A DNA stretch of 64,000 nt from Staphylospora marina. Lineage in GTDB: Bacteria; Bacillota; Bacilli; Thermoactinomycetales; Thermoactinomycetaceae. The DNA lies in the NCBI RefSeq assembly GCF_003856495.1, contig NZ_CP034118.1, positions 2,144,182-2,208,181 of the forward strand. Direction: 5' to 3'. Within the stretch, counting starts at the first letter, position 1; every line of letters begins with the position of its first letter. Shown here one piece after another: positions 51,726 through 60,968 of the stretch. The notes under the pieces are model-generated. The model worked only from the letters and a program-made list of their open reading frames with translations, was not told where the DNA came from and did not search any database. A program made the translations under genes and the position numbers.

Positions 51726-52697
51726 ATGCAAGCAGCGGTCGAAACTCCCCGTCTCTGGGGAGAAAAGCGTTACCATACATGGAACTGGCACCTGCGGCAA
51801 GTCTTCGGGGAAAAGGTGTTCAAGGTTCCGATCGACGGAGGATTCACCTGCCCGAACCGGGACGGCAAAGTGGCGATCGGGGGGTGCACGTTTTGCAGCG
51901 CCCGAGGGTCCGGCGACTTCGCCGGCAACCGGCGGGACGACGTGCTCAAGCAATTCCGGGAAGTCAAGGAGCGCATGCACAACAAATGGCCGAACGCCAA
52001 GTATCTCGGCTATTTCCAGGCGTTCAGCAACACGTATGCTCCCGTCTCCGTGTTGCGGGATCTGTATGAGCCGATCCTCGAGCAGGAAGGCGTGGTCGGC
52101 CTGTCCATCGCCACCCGCCCGGACTGCCTGCCGGACGACGTGGTGGAGTATCTCGCGGAACTGAACGAACGCACCTATCTGTGGGTGGAGATCGGCCTGC
52201 AAAGCATGCACGACGAAACCGGCCGGATCGTCAACCGTGGTCACGATTTCAACTGTTTCGTGGAGGCGGTGGACAAACTGCGCAAACACGGCATCCGCGT
52301 CTGCACCCACATCATTCACGGCTTGCCCGGAGAAACGCGGGAAATGATGCTGGAAACCGTGCAGGCTTGCGCGGACATGGACCTGCAGGGCATCAAGATC
52401 CATCTGCTCCATCTGCTCAAAAACACTCCGATGGTGAAACAGTACGAAGCCGGTCTCGTCCAATTCCTCGACAGGGACGAATACGTTTCCCTGGTGGTCG
52501 ACTCGCTGGAACTGTTGCCTCCGGACGTGATCATTCATCGGGTGACGGGTGACGGTCCGCCGGATCTGTTGATCGGTCCGATGTGGAGCCGCAAGAAGTG
52601 GGAAGTGCTGAACGCCATCGACGCGGAACTCGTCCGGCGCAATACCTGGCAAGGCAAAAAAGCAAGGCCTCGCCGCGGTGTGACGATCGGCACCTGA
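51726..52697 (+). CDS. mnmL: Radical SAM tRNA-modifying enzyme MnmL (YtqA)
   Basis: A 323-residue radical SAM protein. The cluster motif is in FTCPNRDGKVAIGGCTFCSA (near residue 40-60, CX14-CX2C form), and TRPDCLPDDVVEYLAEL and WVEIGLQSMHDETGRIVNRG are the TIGR01212 (YtqA) features. The pairing with the methyltransferase YtqB downstream is the Bacillus ytqA-ytqB arrangement. In Bacillus MnmL converts cmnm5s2U34 to nm5s2U34 in tRNA, and MnmM methylates it. The start is at 51726 with AAAAGG nine bases upstream; ATG at 51717 is in frame but abuts the site. Confidence 0.88.
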   Translation: MQAAVETPRLWGEKRYHTWNWHLRQVFGEKVFKVPIDGGFTCPNRDGKVAIGGCTFCSARGSGDFAGNRRDDVLKQFREVKERMHNKWPNAKYLGYFQAFSNTYAPVSVLRDLYEPILEQEGVVGLSIATRPDCLPDDVVEYLAELNERTYLWVEIGLQSMHDETGRIVNRGHDFNCFVEAVDKLRKHGIRVCTHIIHGLPGETREMMLETVQACADMDLQGIKIHLLHLLKNTPMVKQYEAGLVQFLDRDEYVSLVVDSLELLPPDVIIHRVTGDGPPDLLIGPMWSRKKWEVLNAIDAELVRRNTWQGKKARPRRGVTIGT

Positions 52698-52710
52698 GGA
52701 GGGAGAACGT

Positions 52711-53307
52711 ATGATTCTCCCCTCCATTCTGGAAAGCGCCCGTCATTGGGTCCGTCAGGCACTTTCTCCCGGCGGCATCGCCGTCGACGGCACGTGCGGA
52801 AACGGACATGACACCCTGTTTCTGGCGGAACGGGCCGGTCCCGACGGCATGGTGTACGGATTTGACATTCAGCAGGAAGCACTCTCAAAAACAAGGGAAC
52901 GACTTCACGCCCACGGCATGACCGAGCGGGTTCAACTCTTTCACGCCGGCCATGAACGGATGCATGAGCTGCTTCCGTCGGAGCTTCGCGGCCGGATCGA
53001 TGCCTTCATGTTCAATCTGGGGTACCTTCCGAAAGGAGACACCCGTGTCGTCACCCGTCCGGAAACCACGCTGGCCGCGCTGGAAACGGCAACCGAATGG
53101 CTGACTCCCGGCGGGATCATCTCCGTGTGCCTCTACACCGGTCATCCGGGCGGAAGGGAAGAAGCGGATGCCGTGTTGCACTTTGCTTCGCACCTTCCCC
53201 CCGGAGCGTTTCAGGTCATGCACCAACAACTTCCCAATCGCCGGGAAGCCCCCTCCTTGCTGGTGCTTGAAAAGCGAAACCGCCCCCGGTCATCTTCCCG
53301 TGATTGA
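52711..53307 (+). CDS. mnmM: tRNA methyltransferase MnmM (YtqB)
   Basis: A 198-residue class I SAM-dependent methyltransferase. VDGTCGNGHDTLFLAE near residue 25 is the SAM-binding loop and FNLGYLPKGD near 101 the YtqB motif with the catalytic region. It methylates the amine of nm5s2U34 to give mnm5s2U34. The start lies 13 bases after the mnmL stop with GGAGGGAG before it. It forms an operon with mnmL and is followed by a terminator. The match to YtqB is by the motif and gene order. Confidence 0.88.
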   Translation: MILPSILESARHWVRQALSPGGIAVDGTCGNGHDTLFLAERAGPDGMVYGFDIQQEALSKTRERLHAHGMTERVQLFHAGHERMHELLPSELRGRIDAFMFNLGYLPKGDTRVVTRPETTLAALETATEWLTPGGIISVCLYTGHPGGREEADAVLHFASHLPPGAFQVMHQQLPNRREAPSLLVLEKRNRPRSSSRD

Positions 53308-53334
53308 ACGTACAATGCCGACAAGCCGGCCATG

Positions 53335-53367
53335 CCGGAGCGAACAAATGTCCGCTCCGGTTTTTTT
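53335..53367 (+). terminator. Terminator of mnmL-mnmM
   Basis: CCGGAGCG and CGCTCCGG around a ten-base loop, then seven T. Confidence 0.85.
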
Positions 53368-53543
53368 CATGTCAAACAGATCTTTGCTCACGGTCATTCG
53401 CATTTTTCATTTTTTTGGATTCGCTTAAAATATTTTTTTCGAAAAAATAATCTAAATCTTGTCATTAAAAAAAGGATTTTCACACCTCTTCGTCAAATTT
53501 AAAGTTTGTCCGATTCATATACGTCTTTACAGGGGGTAAACAG

Positions 53544-55172
53544 ATGAAGAACAGCAGAATCACGTCCTTGCTGGCCCTGTTCCTCGCCTTGGCACTTGTA
53601 CTTACCGCATGCGTACCCGGCGGGGACGAGAAGGAAGCCGGCACGGCCGAACAGGTTCTGTCGTTGATCGAGTCGTCCGAACCGCCCAACTTGGACAGCG
53701 CCAAAGCCACGGACGCCGTCTCCTTCACCATCCTGAACAACGTGATGGAAGGTTTGTACCGGGTGGGTCTGAACGATGAACTTGAACCCGCCATGGCAGA
53801 CGGGGAGCCTCAGATCAGCGATGATCAGCTCACCTGGACCATCAAGTTGAAAGATGCCAAATGGAGTGACGGAAAACCGGTCACGGCCAAGGATTTCGAG
53901 TATGCGTGGAAACGCGCCCTCGATCCGGCGACCGCTTCCGAATACGCATACATCCTCTATCCGCTGAAGAACGCGGAGGAGTACAACACCCAAAAGGCCA
54001 AAGCGGAAGATGTCGGAGTGAAAGCGCTTGACGACAAGACGCTTGAAATCAAACTGAAAGCTCCGACCCCCTACTTCAAGGAGCTGCTCGCATTCCCGCT
54101 GTACCTGCCGCAACGTCAGGACATCGTGGAACAGTACGGCGAAAAGTATGCCCTGGAAGCCTCCAATCTGGTTTACAACGGTCCGTTCGTCCTCGCTTCC
54201 TGGCAACATGAAAAAGGCTTTACCTACAAGAAAAACGAAAATTACTGGGACAAAGACGCCGTCAAGCTGACCCAGGTGAACGTCAACATCGTGAGAGACG
54301 GAATGACCGGGATTAACCTGTACGACACCGGAAAAACCGATGTGTCAGGCATTCCGGCGGAAATGGTGGACAAATACAAAGACAGCCCCGAAGCCTTCCC
54401 CGTCAAGGAATCGGCCGTGTTCTACTTCGAAATCAACCAGACCAAACCGTTCCTGAAAAACAAGAAAGTCCGCCAGGCCATCATGATGGCGATCGACCGC
54501 AACACCTTGGTCAACAACCTGTTGAAAAACGGCTCGCTCCCGGCCGACAAGGGCCTGGTTCCGCCGGACATCAAAGGGCTCGGAGACAAGAAATACCGGG
54601 AGTCGGCCTCCGACATCCAAATCCCGTATGATCCGGCCAAAGCGAAACAGTTGCTGCAGGAAGGGCTGAAAGAGCTGGGCATGAGCGCGCCCCCCAGAGT
54701 GGAACTGCTGACCTATGACACCACCAGCGCCAAAAAGGACGCCGAGTTCTTCAAGGAACAGCTTCGCGTGAACCTCGGTCTGGATGTGGTCATCGCTTCC
54801 ATCCCGTTCAAGGAAAAACTGGAGCGCGCCAAAAACGGACAGTTTGAAATCAACTATGCGGGTTGGGGCGCCGACTACAACGATCCGATGACCTATCTGG
54901 ATCTGTTCCTGACCGACTCCACGCAAAACAGCGGCAAGTACAGCAATCCGGAATACGACAATCTGATCAAAAAATCGATCACCAACAACAACTTCGAAGA
55001 ACGGATCGCCGACCTGGCAAAAGCCGAAAAAATCCTGATGGATGACGCCGGCGTGATTCCGCTGTACTATCGCAGCCGTCTGTCCATCAAGAAGCCTTAC
55101 GTCAAAAACTGGAAAACGCACATCATCGGTCCGAACTACAGCCTGAAGTGGACCTACATCGAAGGCAAATGA
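53544..55172 (+). CDS. oppA: Oligopeptide ABC transporter substrate-binding lipoprotein OppA
   Basis: A 542-residue SBP_bac_5 family lipoprotein. The signal peptide ends at the lipobox LTAC (about residue 23). The family signature is SWTIKLKDAKWSDGKPVTAK-like near 100 (here LTWTIKLKDAKWSDGKPV), and NNVMEGLYRVG and FEYAWKRALDP follow. It binds peptides for import by the Opp permease. No oppB-oppC-oppD-oppF genes are next to it, so it is a solitary paralog. The start has AGGGGGT before ATG. A perfect terminator follows. Confidence 0.92.
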   Translation: MKNSRITSLLALFLALALVLTACVPGGDEKEAGTAEQVLSLIESSEPPNLDSAKATDAVSFTILNNVMEGLYRVGLNDELEPAMADGEPQISDDQLTWTIKLKDAKWSDGKPVTAKDFEYAWKRALDPATASEYAYILYPLKNAEEYNTQKAKAEDVGVKALDDKTLEIKLKAPTPYFKELLAFPLYLPQRQDIVEQYGEKYALEASNLVYNGPFVLASWQHEKGFTYKKNENYWDKDAVKLTQVNVNIVRDGMTGINLYDTGKTDVSGIPAEMVDKYKDSPEAFPVKESAVFYFEINQTKPFLKNKKVRQAIMMAIDRNTLVNNLLKNGSLPADKGLVPPDIKGLGDKKYRESASDIQIPYDPAKAKQLLQEGLKELGMSAPPRVELLTYDTTSAKKDAEFFKEQLRVNLGLDVVIASIPFKEKLERAKNGQFEINYAGWGADYNDPMTYLDLFLTDSTQNSGKYSNPEYDNLIKKSITNNNFEERIADLAKAEKILMDDAGVIPLYYRSRLSIKKPYVKNWKTHIIGPNYSLKWTYIEGK

Positions 55173-55192
55173 CCGTCGCCCGGACGGGCAAT

Positions 55193-55233
55193 AAAAAGCG
55201 GCTTCCCTCATTCCGAGGGAAGCCGCTTTTTTT
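55193..55233 (+). terminator. Terminator of oppA
   Basis: AAGCGGCTTCCCTC and GAGGGAAGCCGCTT with a four-base loop, then seven T. Confidence 0.9.
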
Positions 55234-55241
55234 CCGGCAAC

Positions 55242-55269
55242 AAAAAACATCTTCCGCAATTGGAAGATG
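55242..55269 (-). terminator. Terminator of the S1-domain gene
   Basis: On the minus strand CATCTTCC pairs with GGAAGATG, followed by TTTTTT, about 50 bases after the stop codon. Confidence 0.8.
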
Positions 55270-55317
55270 TCGGTTTCGGTCTTCGCATGAAATCCTTGAC
55301 AGGGCCACTTTTCGCCG

Positions 55318-55692
55318 TCAGCGATTTCTTCTCTGCTTGGCGCTCAAAGCGCTCAGCCGTTCTTCGCTGCTTTTTTGCCACTTCTTCAGCATCTCTTCGA
55401 ATTCCAGAGGAGCCTTGCGCGGACCACGACCACCCCGTCTTTCGCGGGGACGGTCATCGCTCAATGCCTTTATCGACAAGGAAATTTTTCCTGAAGGATC
55501 GATGGACAGCACTTTCGCTTGAACGACCGCACCAACTTGCAGCTCGTCTTCCACTTTTTCCACGTATCTGGTCGAGATCTGAGAGATGTGGATCAAACCG
55601 GTTTGACCGGACTCAAGTTTGACGAAGGCACCGAACGGCTTGATCGAAATCACTTCTCCCTGTACGACGGCCCCTTCTTTCAGCTCGCTCAT
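55318..55692 (-). CDS. S1-domain RNA-binding protein (general stress protein 13/YugI-like)
   Basis: A 124-residue protein. Residues 5-75 are an S1 domain (GAVVQGEVISIKPFGAFVKL, QTGLIHISQIS). The C-terminus is basic (RPRERRGGRGPRKAP) and ends with KRRNR, as in Bacillus GSP13/YugI and CvfD. It probably binds ribosomal or other RNA under stress. A GAAAGAAGG-type site lies before the ATG. Single gene with its own terminator. Confidence 0.88.
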   Translation of the reverse strand: MSELKEGAVVQGEVISIKPFGAFVKLESGQTGLIHISQISTRYVEKVEDELQVGAVVQAKVLSIDPSGKISLSIKALSDDRPRERRGGRGPRKAPLEFEEMLKKWQKSSEERLSALSAKQRRNR

Positions 55693-56041
55693 TCAAACAC
55701 TCCCGCAGTGGTATTAATTCTGTACAAAGGTACCACTTATTTTTGCAAAAGTCAATGGGTATTCTCCCACGGAGAACGATTTCATGCGCGGAAAATCAAC
55801 GAACCCCGATGATCGAACCGGGCGATGTGGAAATGGTTTCCTTTCAAGCCGCGCGCGTTCCCGTGATTTTTTCTTTGTTTTCATGTGAATCGATATGAAA
55901 GACAAGCCCTGATCCGGTGAAAACTAAGTGAACAATCTGTCCGTCAAGCGGCTTATATGTTATACTGTTTCTTGATTTGATATGTCACAATTCGATCGGA
56001 TTCATGCATGCAATCCTGAACAAAAAGGTGATGTTGAAACC
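55693..56041. other. Intergenic region between S1 gene and pckA
   Basis: Holds the two divergent promoters. A TATACT at 55961-55966 is a candidate -10 for pckA but its -35 is weak. A minus-strand ORF at 55714-55905 has no ribosome-binding site. Confidence 0.5.
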
Positions 56042-57622
56042 ATGAGTATGGTGTTACCTGCGGAAAACGAGGCTTCATTTCAACTCGGCGGTCAAAAGCA
56101 TTTCAATCTTTCCGTCGCCGAACTGATCGAGCATGCCATCAAGCGGGGAGAGGCCGTCCTGACCCGTGAAGGGGCTCTTCGCGCGACAACAGGGGCATTT
56201 ACGGGACGCTCTCCGAAAGATAAATACACCGTGGCTGACGCTTCCGTTCGTGACAACATTGACTGGGGTTCCGTGAACCAACCGATGGATCCGGAAACCT
56301 TCGACCGGATTCTGGAGCGCGTGAACACCTATTTGCGCGAAAAGGAAGTGTTCATCTTTGACGGTTTTGCCGGTGCCGATGAAAAATGGCGCCTGCCGAT
56401 TCGCGTGATCAACGAATATGCCTGGCACAATCTGTTTGTTCGTCAGCTGTTCATCCGTCCGACGGAAGATGAGCTGAAAACGCACAAGCCCGAATTCACC
56501 GTTGTCTGCATCCCCGGATTCAAAGTCGATCCGGAGACGGACGGAACGCGCTCCGAAACGCTGATCGCCGTCAGCTTCGAGCGAAAAACCGTGATCATCG
56601 CCGGAACCGAATATGCGGGCGAAATGAAGAAATCGATTTTCAGCGTCATGAACTATCTGCTGCCGGAATACGGCGTCATGCCGATGCATTGCTCGGCCAA
56701 CGTGGGCAAAGACGGTGACGTGGCTCTGTTCTTCGGCCTTTCCGGCACGGGCAAAACCACCTTGTCCGCCGATCCCGAACGGTTCCTGATCGGCGACGAC
56801 GAACACGGTTGGTCCGACAGCGGCGTGTTCAATTTCGAAGGCGGCTGCTACGCCAAATGCATCGGTCTGAGCCGCGAAAAGGAACCGCAGATCTGGGAAG
56901 CCGTCCGCTTCGGCACCGTGCTGGAAAACGTCGTGCTGGACGAACACAGGGTGCCCGATTTCCATGACGGCAGCCTGACCGAAAACACCCGTGCCGCCTA
57001 TCCGGTGGATTACATCCCGGGAGCCGTCATCCCCGGCATCGCCGGCCACCCCAACGTGATCCTGTTCCTGACGGCAGACGCGTTCGGCGTGCTTCCCCCG
57101 ATCTCCCGTCTCACTCCGGAACAGGCCATGTACCACTTCCTGTCCGGATACACCAGCAAACTGGCCGGCACCGAACGCGGCGTGACCGAACCGGAAGCCA
57201 CCTTCTCCGCCTGCTTCGGGGCTCCGTTCCTGCCGCGACCGGCGCGGGTTTACGCTGAAATGCTCGGTGAAAAAATCGCCAAACACAACGTGGACGTCTA
57301 TCTGGTCAACACCGGCTGGACCGGCGGCCCCTACGGCGTCGGCAAACGGATGAACCTGGCCTACACCCGTGCGATGGTGTCCGCCGCCATCAGCGGGGAA
57401 CTCAAGCAGGTCGAATACGTGAAAGATGACTTTTTCGGCCTTTCGATCCCGACCGGCTGCCCGGGAGTTCCGGCCGAGCTGCTGAACCCCCGCAACACGT
57501 GGGAAGACAAAAACGCTTATGATGAGAAAGCCAAAGAATTGGCCAAACGCTTCCATGACAACTTCTCCAAATTCAAAGGAGTCAGCGACGCCGTCAAAAA
57601 CGCCGGCCCGAAACTCGGCTGA
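56042..57622 (+). CDS. pckA: Phosphoenolpyruvate carboxykinase (ATP)
   Basis: A 526-residue PckA. The ATP P-loop is [11 protein letters not shown] near residue 240, the kinase-1a region is [20 protein letters not shown] near 261, and [12 protein letters not shown] near 53 and RATTGAFTG are the N-terminal hallmarks. It turns oxaloacetate into PEP, the first step of gluconeogenesis. The start at MSMVLPA follows AAAAGGTGATG by nine bases; a 20-codon extension upstream is possible. It is single and closed by a terminator. Confidence 0.93.
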   Translation: MSMVLPAENEASFQLGGQKHFNLSVAELIEHAIKRGEAVLTREGALRATTGAFTGRSPKDKYTVADASVRDNIDWGSVNQPMDPETFDRILERVNTYLREKEVFIFDGFAGADEKWRLPIRVINEYAWHNLFVRQLFIRPTEDELKTHKPEFTVVCIPGFKVDPETDGTRSETLIAVSFERKTVIIAGTEYAGEMKKSIFSVMNYLLPEYGVMPMHCSANVGKDGDVALFFGLSGTGKTTLSADPERFLIGDDEHGWSDSGVFNFEGGCYAKCIGLSREKEPQIWEAVRFGTVLENVVLDEHRVPDFHDGSLTENTRAAYPVDYIPGAVIPGIAGHPNVILFLTADAFGVLPPISRLTPEQAMYHFLSGYTSKLAGTERGVTEPEATFSACFGAPFLPRPARVYAEMLGEKIAKHNVDVYLVNTGWTGGPYGVGKRMNLAYTRAMVSAAISGELKQVEYVKDDFFGLSIPTGCPGVPAELLNPRNTWEDKNAYDEKAKELAKRFHDNFSKFKGVSDAVKNAGPKLG

Positions 57623-57631
57623 CGGCCGTTT

Positions 57632-57669
57632 CCCCGCGTCCCTTTCTCTGGGGCGCGGGGTTCTTTTTC
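57632..57669 (+). terminator. Terminator of pckA
   Basis: CCCCGCGTCCC pairs with GGGGCGCGGGG, then TTCTTTTTC. Confidence 0.75.
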
Positions 57670-57750
57670 TTGAAAATGAGAGACAATCCTGCTAATATCA
57701 CCAAGGAACAAGGCTTGTTCCATGAACTCATTCAGAAGGGAAATGACTTT

Positions 57751-58386
57751 ATGATGAAACCCGTGGTGATCGGCGTCGCCGGCGGTACCGGCTCGGGCAA
57801 AACCACCGTGGCACGCAGGTTGGTGGAGCGCTTTTCGGATTCGGTGGTGTACCTGGAACAGGACTCCTATTACCGCGACCAGTCCCATTTGACCCTGGAG
57901 GAACGCGCCAAGACCAACTACGATCATCCCCTCGCCTTTGACAACGATCTGTTGCTGGAACACCTCCGCCGCTTGCTCCGGCATGAACCGGTGGACAAAC
58001 CCGTGTATGACTACAAACTTCACACCCGGTCCCGGGAAACGGTCCGGCTCCTCCCCAAGGACGTGATCATTCTCGAAGGAATCCTCGTCCTGGACGATTC
58101 CCGTCTGCGCGAGCTGATGGACATCAAGATCTACGTGGACACCGACGCGGATGTGCGCATCCTGAGAAGGATCGAGCGAGACATCAAGGAACGCGGACGC
58201 ACGTTGGATTCGGTCATGGAGCAGTACCTGAACGTGGTTCGGCCGATGCACCTGCAATTCGTTGAGCCCACCAAACGCTACGCCGACCTGATCATTCCGG
58301 AAGGCGGGCACAACGAAGTGGCCATCAATCTGTTGATCAACCAGATCGACACATGCCTTCGGAGAAACAACTCCCAACCGCAATAA
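57751..58386 (+). CDS. udk: Uridine kinase
   Basis: A 211-residue nucleoside kinase. Walker A is GGTGSGKTT near residue 10, [10 protein letters not shown] near 34 is the substrate-binding helix, NYDHPLAFD near 55, and the LID region [20 protein letters not shown] near 145 matches the Udk family. It phosphorylates uridine and cytidine with GTP or ATP in pyrimidine salvage. AGAAGGG precedes the ATG; the next codon is also ATG. Confidence 0.93.
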   Translation: MMKPVVIGVAGGTGSGKTTVARRLVERFSDSVVYLEQDSYYRDQSHLTLEERAKTNYDHPLAFDNDLLLEHLRRLLRHEPVDKPVYDYKLHTRSRETVRLLPKDVIILEGILVLDDSRLRELMDIKIYVDTDADVRILRRIERDIKERGRTLDSVMEQYLNVVRPMHLQFVEPTKRYADLIIPEGGHNEVAINLLINQIDTCLRRNNSQPQ

Positions 58387-58416
58387 ATCCCCTTCCGGCA
58401 GGGAAGGGGATTTTTT
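58386..58416 (+). terminator. Terminator of udk
   Basis: AATCCCCTTCC pairs with GGAAGGGGATT, then T6, directly after the stop codon. Confidence 0.88.
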
Positions 58417-58424
58417 CCGTGCTG

Positions 58425-58456
58425 AAAAAGGCCCGCCCGGCAACGGGCGAGCCTTT
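58425..58456 (-). terminator. Terminator of the CxxC protein gene
   Basis: On the minus strand AAAGGCTCGCCCG pairs with CGGGCGGGCCTTT and runs into TT. Confidence 0.75.
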
Positions 58457-58480
58457 GGTATTTTCCGTCAGTCAAAGGTG

Positions 58481-58906
58481 TCACATGCTTCCTTCTTTTT
58501 GTTGCTCCATTTTTTGGAGTCGGTTGGTCAGCACTTTCAGCCGATGTTTGAGTTCTTCTCCCCATTCGGCGTCTCCCAGAATCTTGGACACCCGGAGAAG
58601 GTCCAGCGAATGGTCGATCTGCTCACGCAAGACCGGCTCGAGATCGTCATTTTCCTGGAAACTGATCCCGTACTCTTTCCACTCCTCGATCAGATCGGGG
58701 GTAATCGTTTCCCGGAGGGTGACTTCTCTGACACGATCTTCCCTGGCATACTCCACCACGAGCTCGAATTCTTCCCTGACAGCCGGGTGGACTTCCACCA
58801 CGTGACACACCGGACACCACAGAAGAGGGATCTGGTGCACCATGACGGAATGCTTGCGATAGGATCCGATAAACCCGATCGTCGAAGCGCCGCAACAGAA
58901 ACTCAT
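58481..58906 (-). CDS. Hypothetical protein with N-terminal cysteine motif
   Basis: A 141-residue protein. The N-terminus has CC at residues 4-5 and CPVC near 31 (LLWCPVCHVVEVHPAV), a likely zinc knuckle; the rest is a long helical, acidic domain (EEWKEYGISFQENDDLEPVL, RLKVLTNRLQKMEQQKEG). The layout is like YgiT-type zinc proteins or small regulators, but the family was not recognised. The start has GGGAG before ATG. It converges on udk. Confidence 0.7.
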   Translation of the reverse strand: MSFCCGASTIGFIGSYRKHSVMVHQIPLLWCPVCHVVEVHPAVREEFELVVEYAREDRVREVTLRETITPDLIEEWKEYGISFQENDDLEPVLREQIDHSLDLLRVSKILGDAEWGEELKHRLKVLTNRLQKMEQQKEGSM

Positions 58907-59074
58907 CTATCTCCCCTCCTCATCCCGATGGCCGAACCGAGCAAAAACAGATTGCCAGGATGTAATTTTATTTTACCACAAATCTGGCAAGTCGAAACCA
59001 TGGAGAGTTCTGGGAAGAGAAGGAATGGACAAAAAAGTTTTTCGGAAAGAGGAAGATGCCTTGGGGAAATCATC

Positions 59075-59108
59075 AAAAACAAAAGCGGACGGAACAAATT
59101 CCGCCCGC
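59075..59108 (-). terminator. Terminator of gcvH
   Basis: On the minus strand GCGGGCGGAA pairs with TTCCGTCCGC, followed by TTTTGTTTTTG. Confidence 0.8.
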
Positions 59109-59136
59109 CGTTCGATCCATGAATCCTGCGGCCAAA

Positions 59137-59520
59137 TCATTCGGTGACCAGTTTCTCATAGTCTTCCGCAGACAACAGCTGCTCCAGGTCGGAAGGATTG
59201 GACATTTCGACCACGATCATCCAACCGTCCCCGTAAGGAGATTCGTTCACATTCTCCGGAGACTCTTCCAGGGCGCCGTTGACTTCAACCACTTTCCCGC
59301 TGACCGGTGCGTAAAGCTCGGAAACCGTTTTCACCGACTCGACGCTTCCGAACGGTTCATTGGCCGTCAGTTCGGTTCCCGTTTCCGGCAGTTCGACGAA
59401 GACGATGTCGCCCAACTCGGATTGGGCAAAATCGGTGATGCCGATGCGGACGCGACCGTCTTCCAGTTTCAACACCCATTCGTGTTCCTTGGAATACAGA
59501 AGCTCTTTGGGAAATTGCAT
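59137..59520 (-). CDS. gcvH: Glycine cleavage system H protein
   Basis: A 127-residue lipoyl carrier with the lipoylated Lys at K64 in [14 protein letters not shown] and the typical YSKEHEWV start. It moves the aminomethyl group between GcvP, GcvT and Lpd; in Bacillota it also supplies lipoyl groups to E2 proteins (relay function), which would matter for the two complexes in this window. GcvP and GcvT are not here. It shares the strand with the redoxin (27 bases upstream) and the peroxiredoxin, so the three probably form one operon under the PerR-like site. Confidence 0.92.
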   Translation of the reverse strand: MQFPKELLYSKEHEWVLKLEDGRVRIGITDFAQSELGDIVFVELPETGTELTANEPFGSVESVKTVSELYAPVSGKVVEVNGALEESPENVNESPYGDGWMIVVEMSNPSDLEQLLSAEDYEKLVTE

Positions 59521-59547
59521 GTTCGGATTCCTCCACTCTCTCGGAGA

Positions 59548-60000
59548 TCAGCCCTGCTGGAATTCCGCGAGAACGCGTTCCAACGGGTTTTTCAACATGG
59601 ACAGGGCTTTTTCGCCGGCCGAACGGTGACGGAGCAAGCCGTTGGCGTCAAACAGGTAGAACGCCGGCACGTACTCGTTTTCAAACGCGTCGACCACGCT
59701 GTGCATGTTGTCAATTCCTTGGGGATGTTTCAGTTCGTATTTTACAATGTTTTCTTTCACCGCGTCCACATCGGTGTCTTTTTCGGAACGCGGCATGTGA
59801 ATGCCCACCACTTTGAGCTGGGGATGTTGCTCCCGCAGTTCATTGATTTGCGGCAGGCTTTCCTTGCACATGTGGCAGCTGATGGACCAGAAATGGACCA
59901 ATACGGGGCTGCCTTTCAGGGATTCGTTGGTCACTTCGCCGTTGACCCATTCGGTGATGCCCTTGATGGCGGGCATTTCGGTGCGAAGACGCAAAGCCAT
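59548..60000 (-). CDS. Thioredoxin-like redoxin (TlpA/ResA-type, soluble)
   Basis: A 150-residue thioredoxin-fold protein. The active site is CHMC in HFWSISCHMCKESLPQ near residue 40; the cis-Pro segment is YVPAFYLFD near 110. There is no signal peptide or membrane helix, so it acts in the cytoplasm, unlike ResA. TlpA-like proteins of this length in Bacillota accompany gcvH and peroxiredoxins. It may reduce the peroxiredoxin encoded upstream (inference). Confidence 0.85.
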   Translation of the reverse strand: MALRLRTEMPAIKGITEWVNGEVTNESLKGSPVLVHFWSISCHMCKESLPQINELREQHPQLKVVGIHMPRSEKDTDVDAVKENIVKYELKHPQGIDNMHSVVDAFENEYVPAFYLFDANGLLRHRSAGEKALSMLKNPLERVLAEFQQG

Positions 60001-60095
60001 GTCAGTGTCCCTCCCGGAGAGATTTCCCGTTTCGTGTCATATGGCAAGAAGGGACCCGAAGCGAGAGGCTCCAGGTCCCGACGGGTACAGTCACA

Positions 60096-60644
60096 TCAGG
60101 CGTTGAGCAGTTTTTCACCCGGTTTCCAGTTAGCCGGGCACAGCCCGCCCGCTTGCAGAGCTTGCAGCACGCGCAGGGTTTCGTCCACGCTGCGGCCCAC
60201 GTTCAGGTCGGTCACCACTTGATAACGGACGATGCCTTCCGGATCGATGATGAAGAGACCGCGCAGGGCGATGCCTTCCTCTTCGATCAGCACGCCGTAG
60301 TCACGGCTGACTTTGTGGGTGGTGTCAGCGCCGAGCGGGAATTTGATGTCGCCCAGGCCGTTTTCGCTCCGCGGGGTGCGGATCCATGCACGGTGGGAGT
60401 ATTTGCTGTCCGTGCTCACGCCGAGGATTTCGCAATCGAGATCGGCGAACTCTTCATAACGGTCGGACAGTGCGGTGATTTCGGTCGGGCAGACGAACGT
60501 GAAGTCCAGGGGATAGAAGAACAGAACCAACCATTTTCCGCGATAGTCGGAAAGCTTCACTTTTTCGTCGAGCGTTTCCAGGTTTTTCGTGCTTTCCATT
60601 TCAAAGTCCGGAGCCGGAAGTCCGACAAGACGTTTCACGAGCAT
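60096..60644 (-). CDS. 2-Cys peroxiredoxin (AhpC/TSA family)
   Basis: A 182-residue peroxiredoxin. The peroxidatic Cys is in DFTFVCPTE near residue 51 and the resolving Cys in [11 protein letters not shown] near 170. It reduces hydrogen and organic peroxides. GGGAGGGAATG-type site precedes the start. It is the first gene of the gcvH/redoxin group, and a near-perfect PerR-type box lies 230 bases upstream. No AhpF is next to it, so the redoxin or thioredoxin probably recycles it. Confidence 0.92.
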   Translation of the reverse strand: MLVKRLVGLPAPDFEMESTKNLETLDEKVKLSDYRGKWLVLFFYPLDFTFVCPTEITALSDRYEEFADLDCEILGVSTDSKYSHRAWIRTPRSENGLGDIKFPLGADTTHKVSRDYGVLIEEEGIALRGLFIIDPEGIVRYQVVTDLNVGRSVDETLRVLQALQAGGLCPANWKPGEKLLNA

Positions 60645-60876
60645 TCCCTCCCGAGAGTGATGATGGATAGTGGGTGCCAGACTTAACTTTCCCAGTATGT
60701 AGGCAGGTTAGTCGGGAAAGGTTGTCCGGCGCGAAAGAATCCGCCCCTCACGGTCCGCGCGCATGCCGGTTCGCTCGGAGCGAAGGCGGGCGAGATCCAT
60801 CCGTAAACCGGTGACCTCACTCCATTGCCTACCGATATAACCATACCATGACGTCAAGATTGTAGTCAATACTAAG
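60645..60876 (-). other. Long 5' leader of the peroxiredoxin gene
   Basis: Nothing coding was found in these 230 bases. A GC-rich inverted stretch (near 60745-60800) could fold. No riboswitch pattern could be recognised. Confidence 0.45.
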
Positions 60877-60891
60877 TTATATTAATTATAA
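60877..60891 (-). promoter_or_regulatory. PerR/Fur-type operator
   Basis: TTATATTAATTATAA matches the Bacillus PerR box TTATAATNATTATAA at 13 of 14 defined positions. Candidate -35 TTGACT/TTGACG elements follow on the minus strand. Confidence 0.7.
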
Positions 60892-60922
60892 TTTGATAAC
60901 CTTTGTCATTGAGAAAACCAAC

Positions 60923-60949
60923 GAAAGAAGGACCCTTCAAGAGGGTCCC
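60923..60949 (-). terminator. Terminator of the secreted-protein gene
   Basis: On the minus strand GGGACCCT pairs with AGGGTCC around a five-base loop, followed by TTCTTTC. Confidence 0.7.
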
Positions 60950-60968
60950 GGATGATTCCCGCTCGTTC

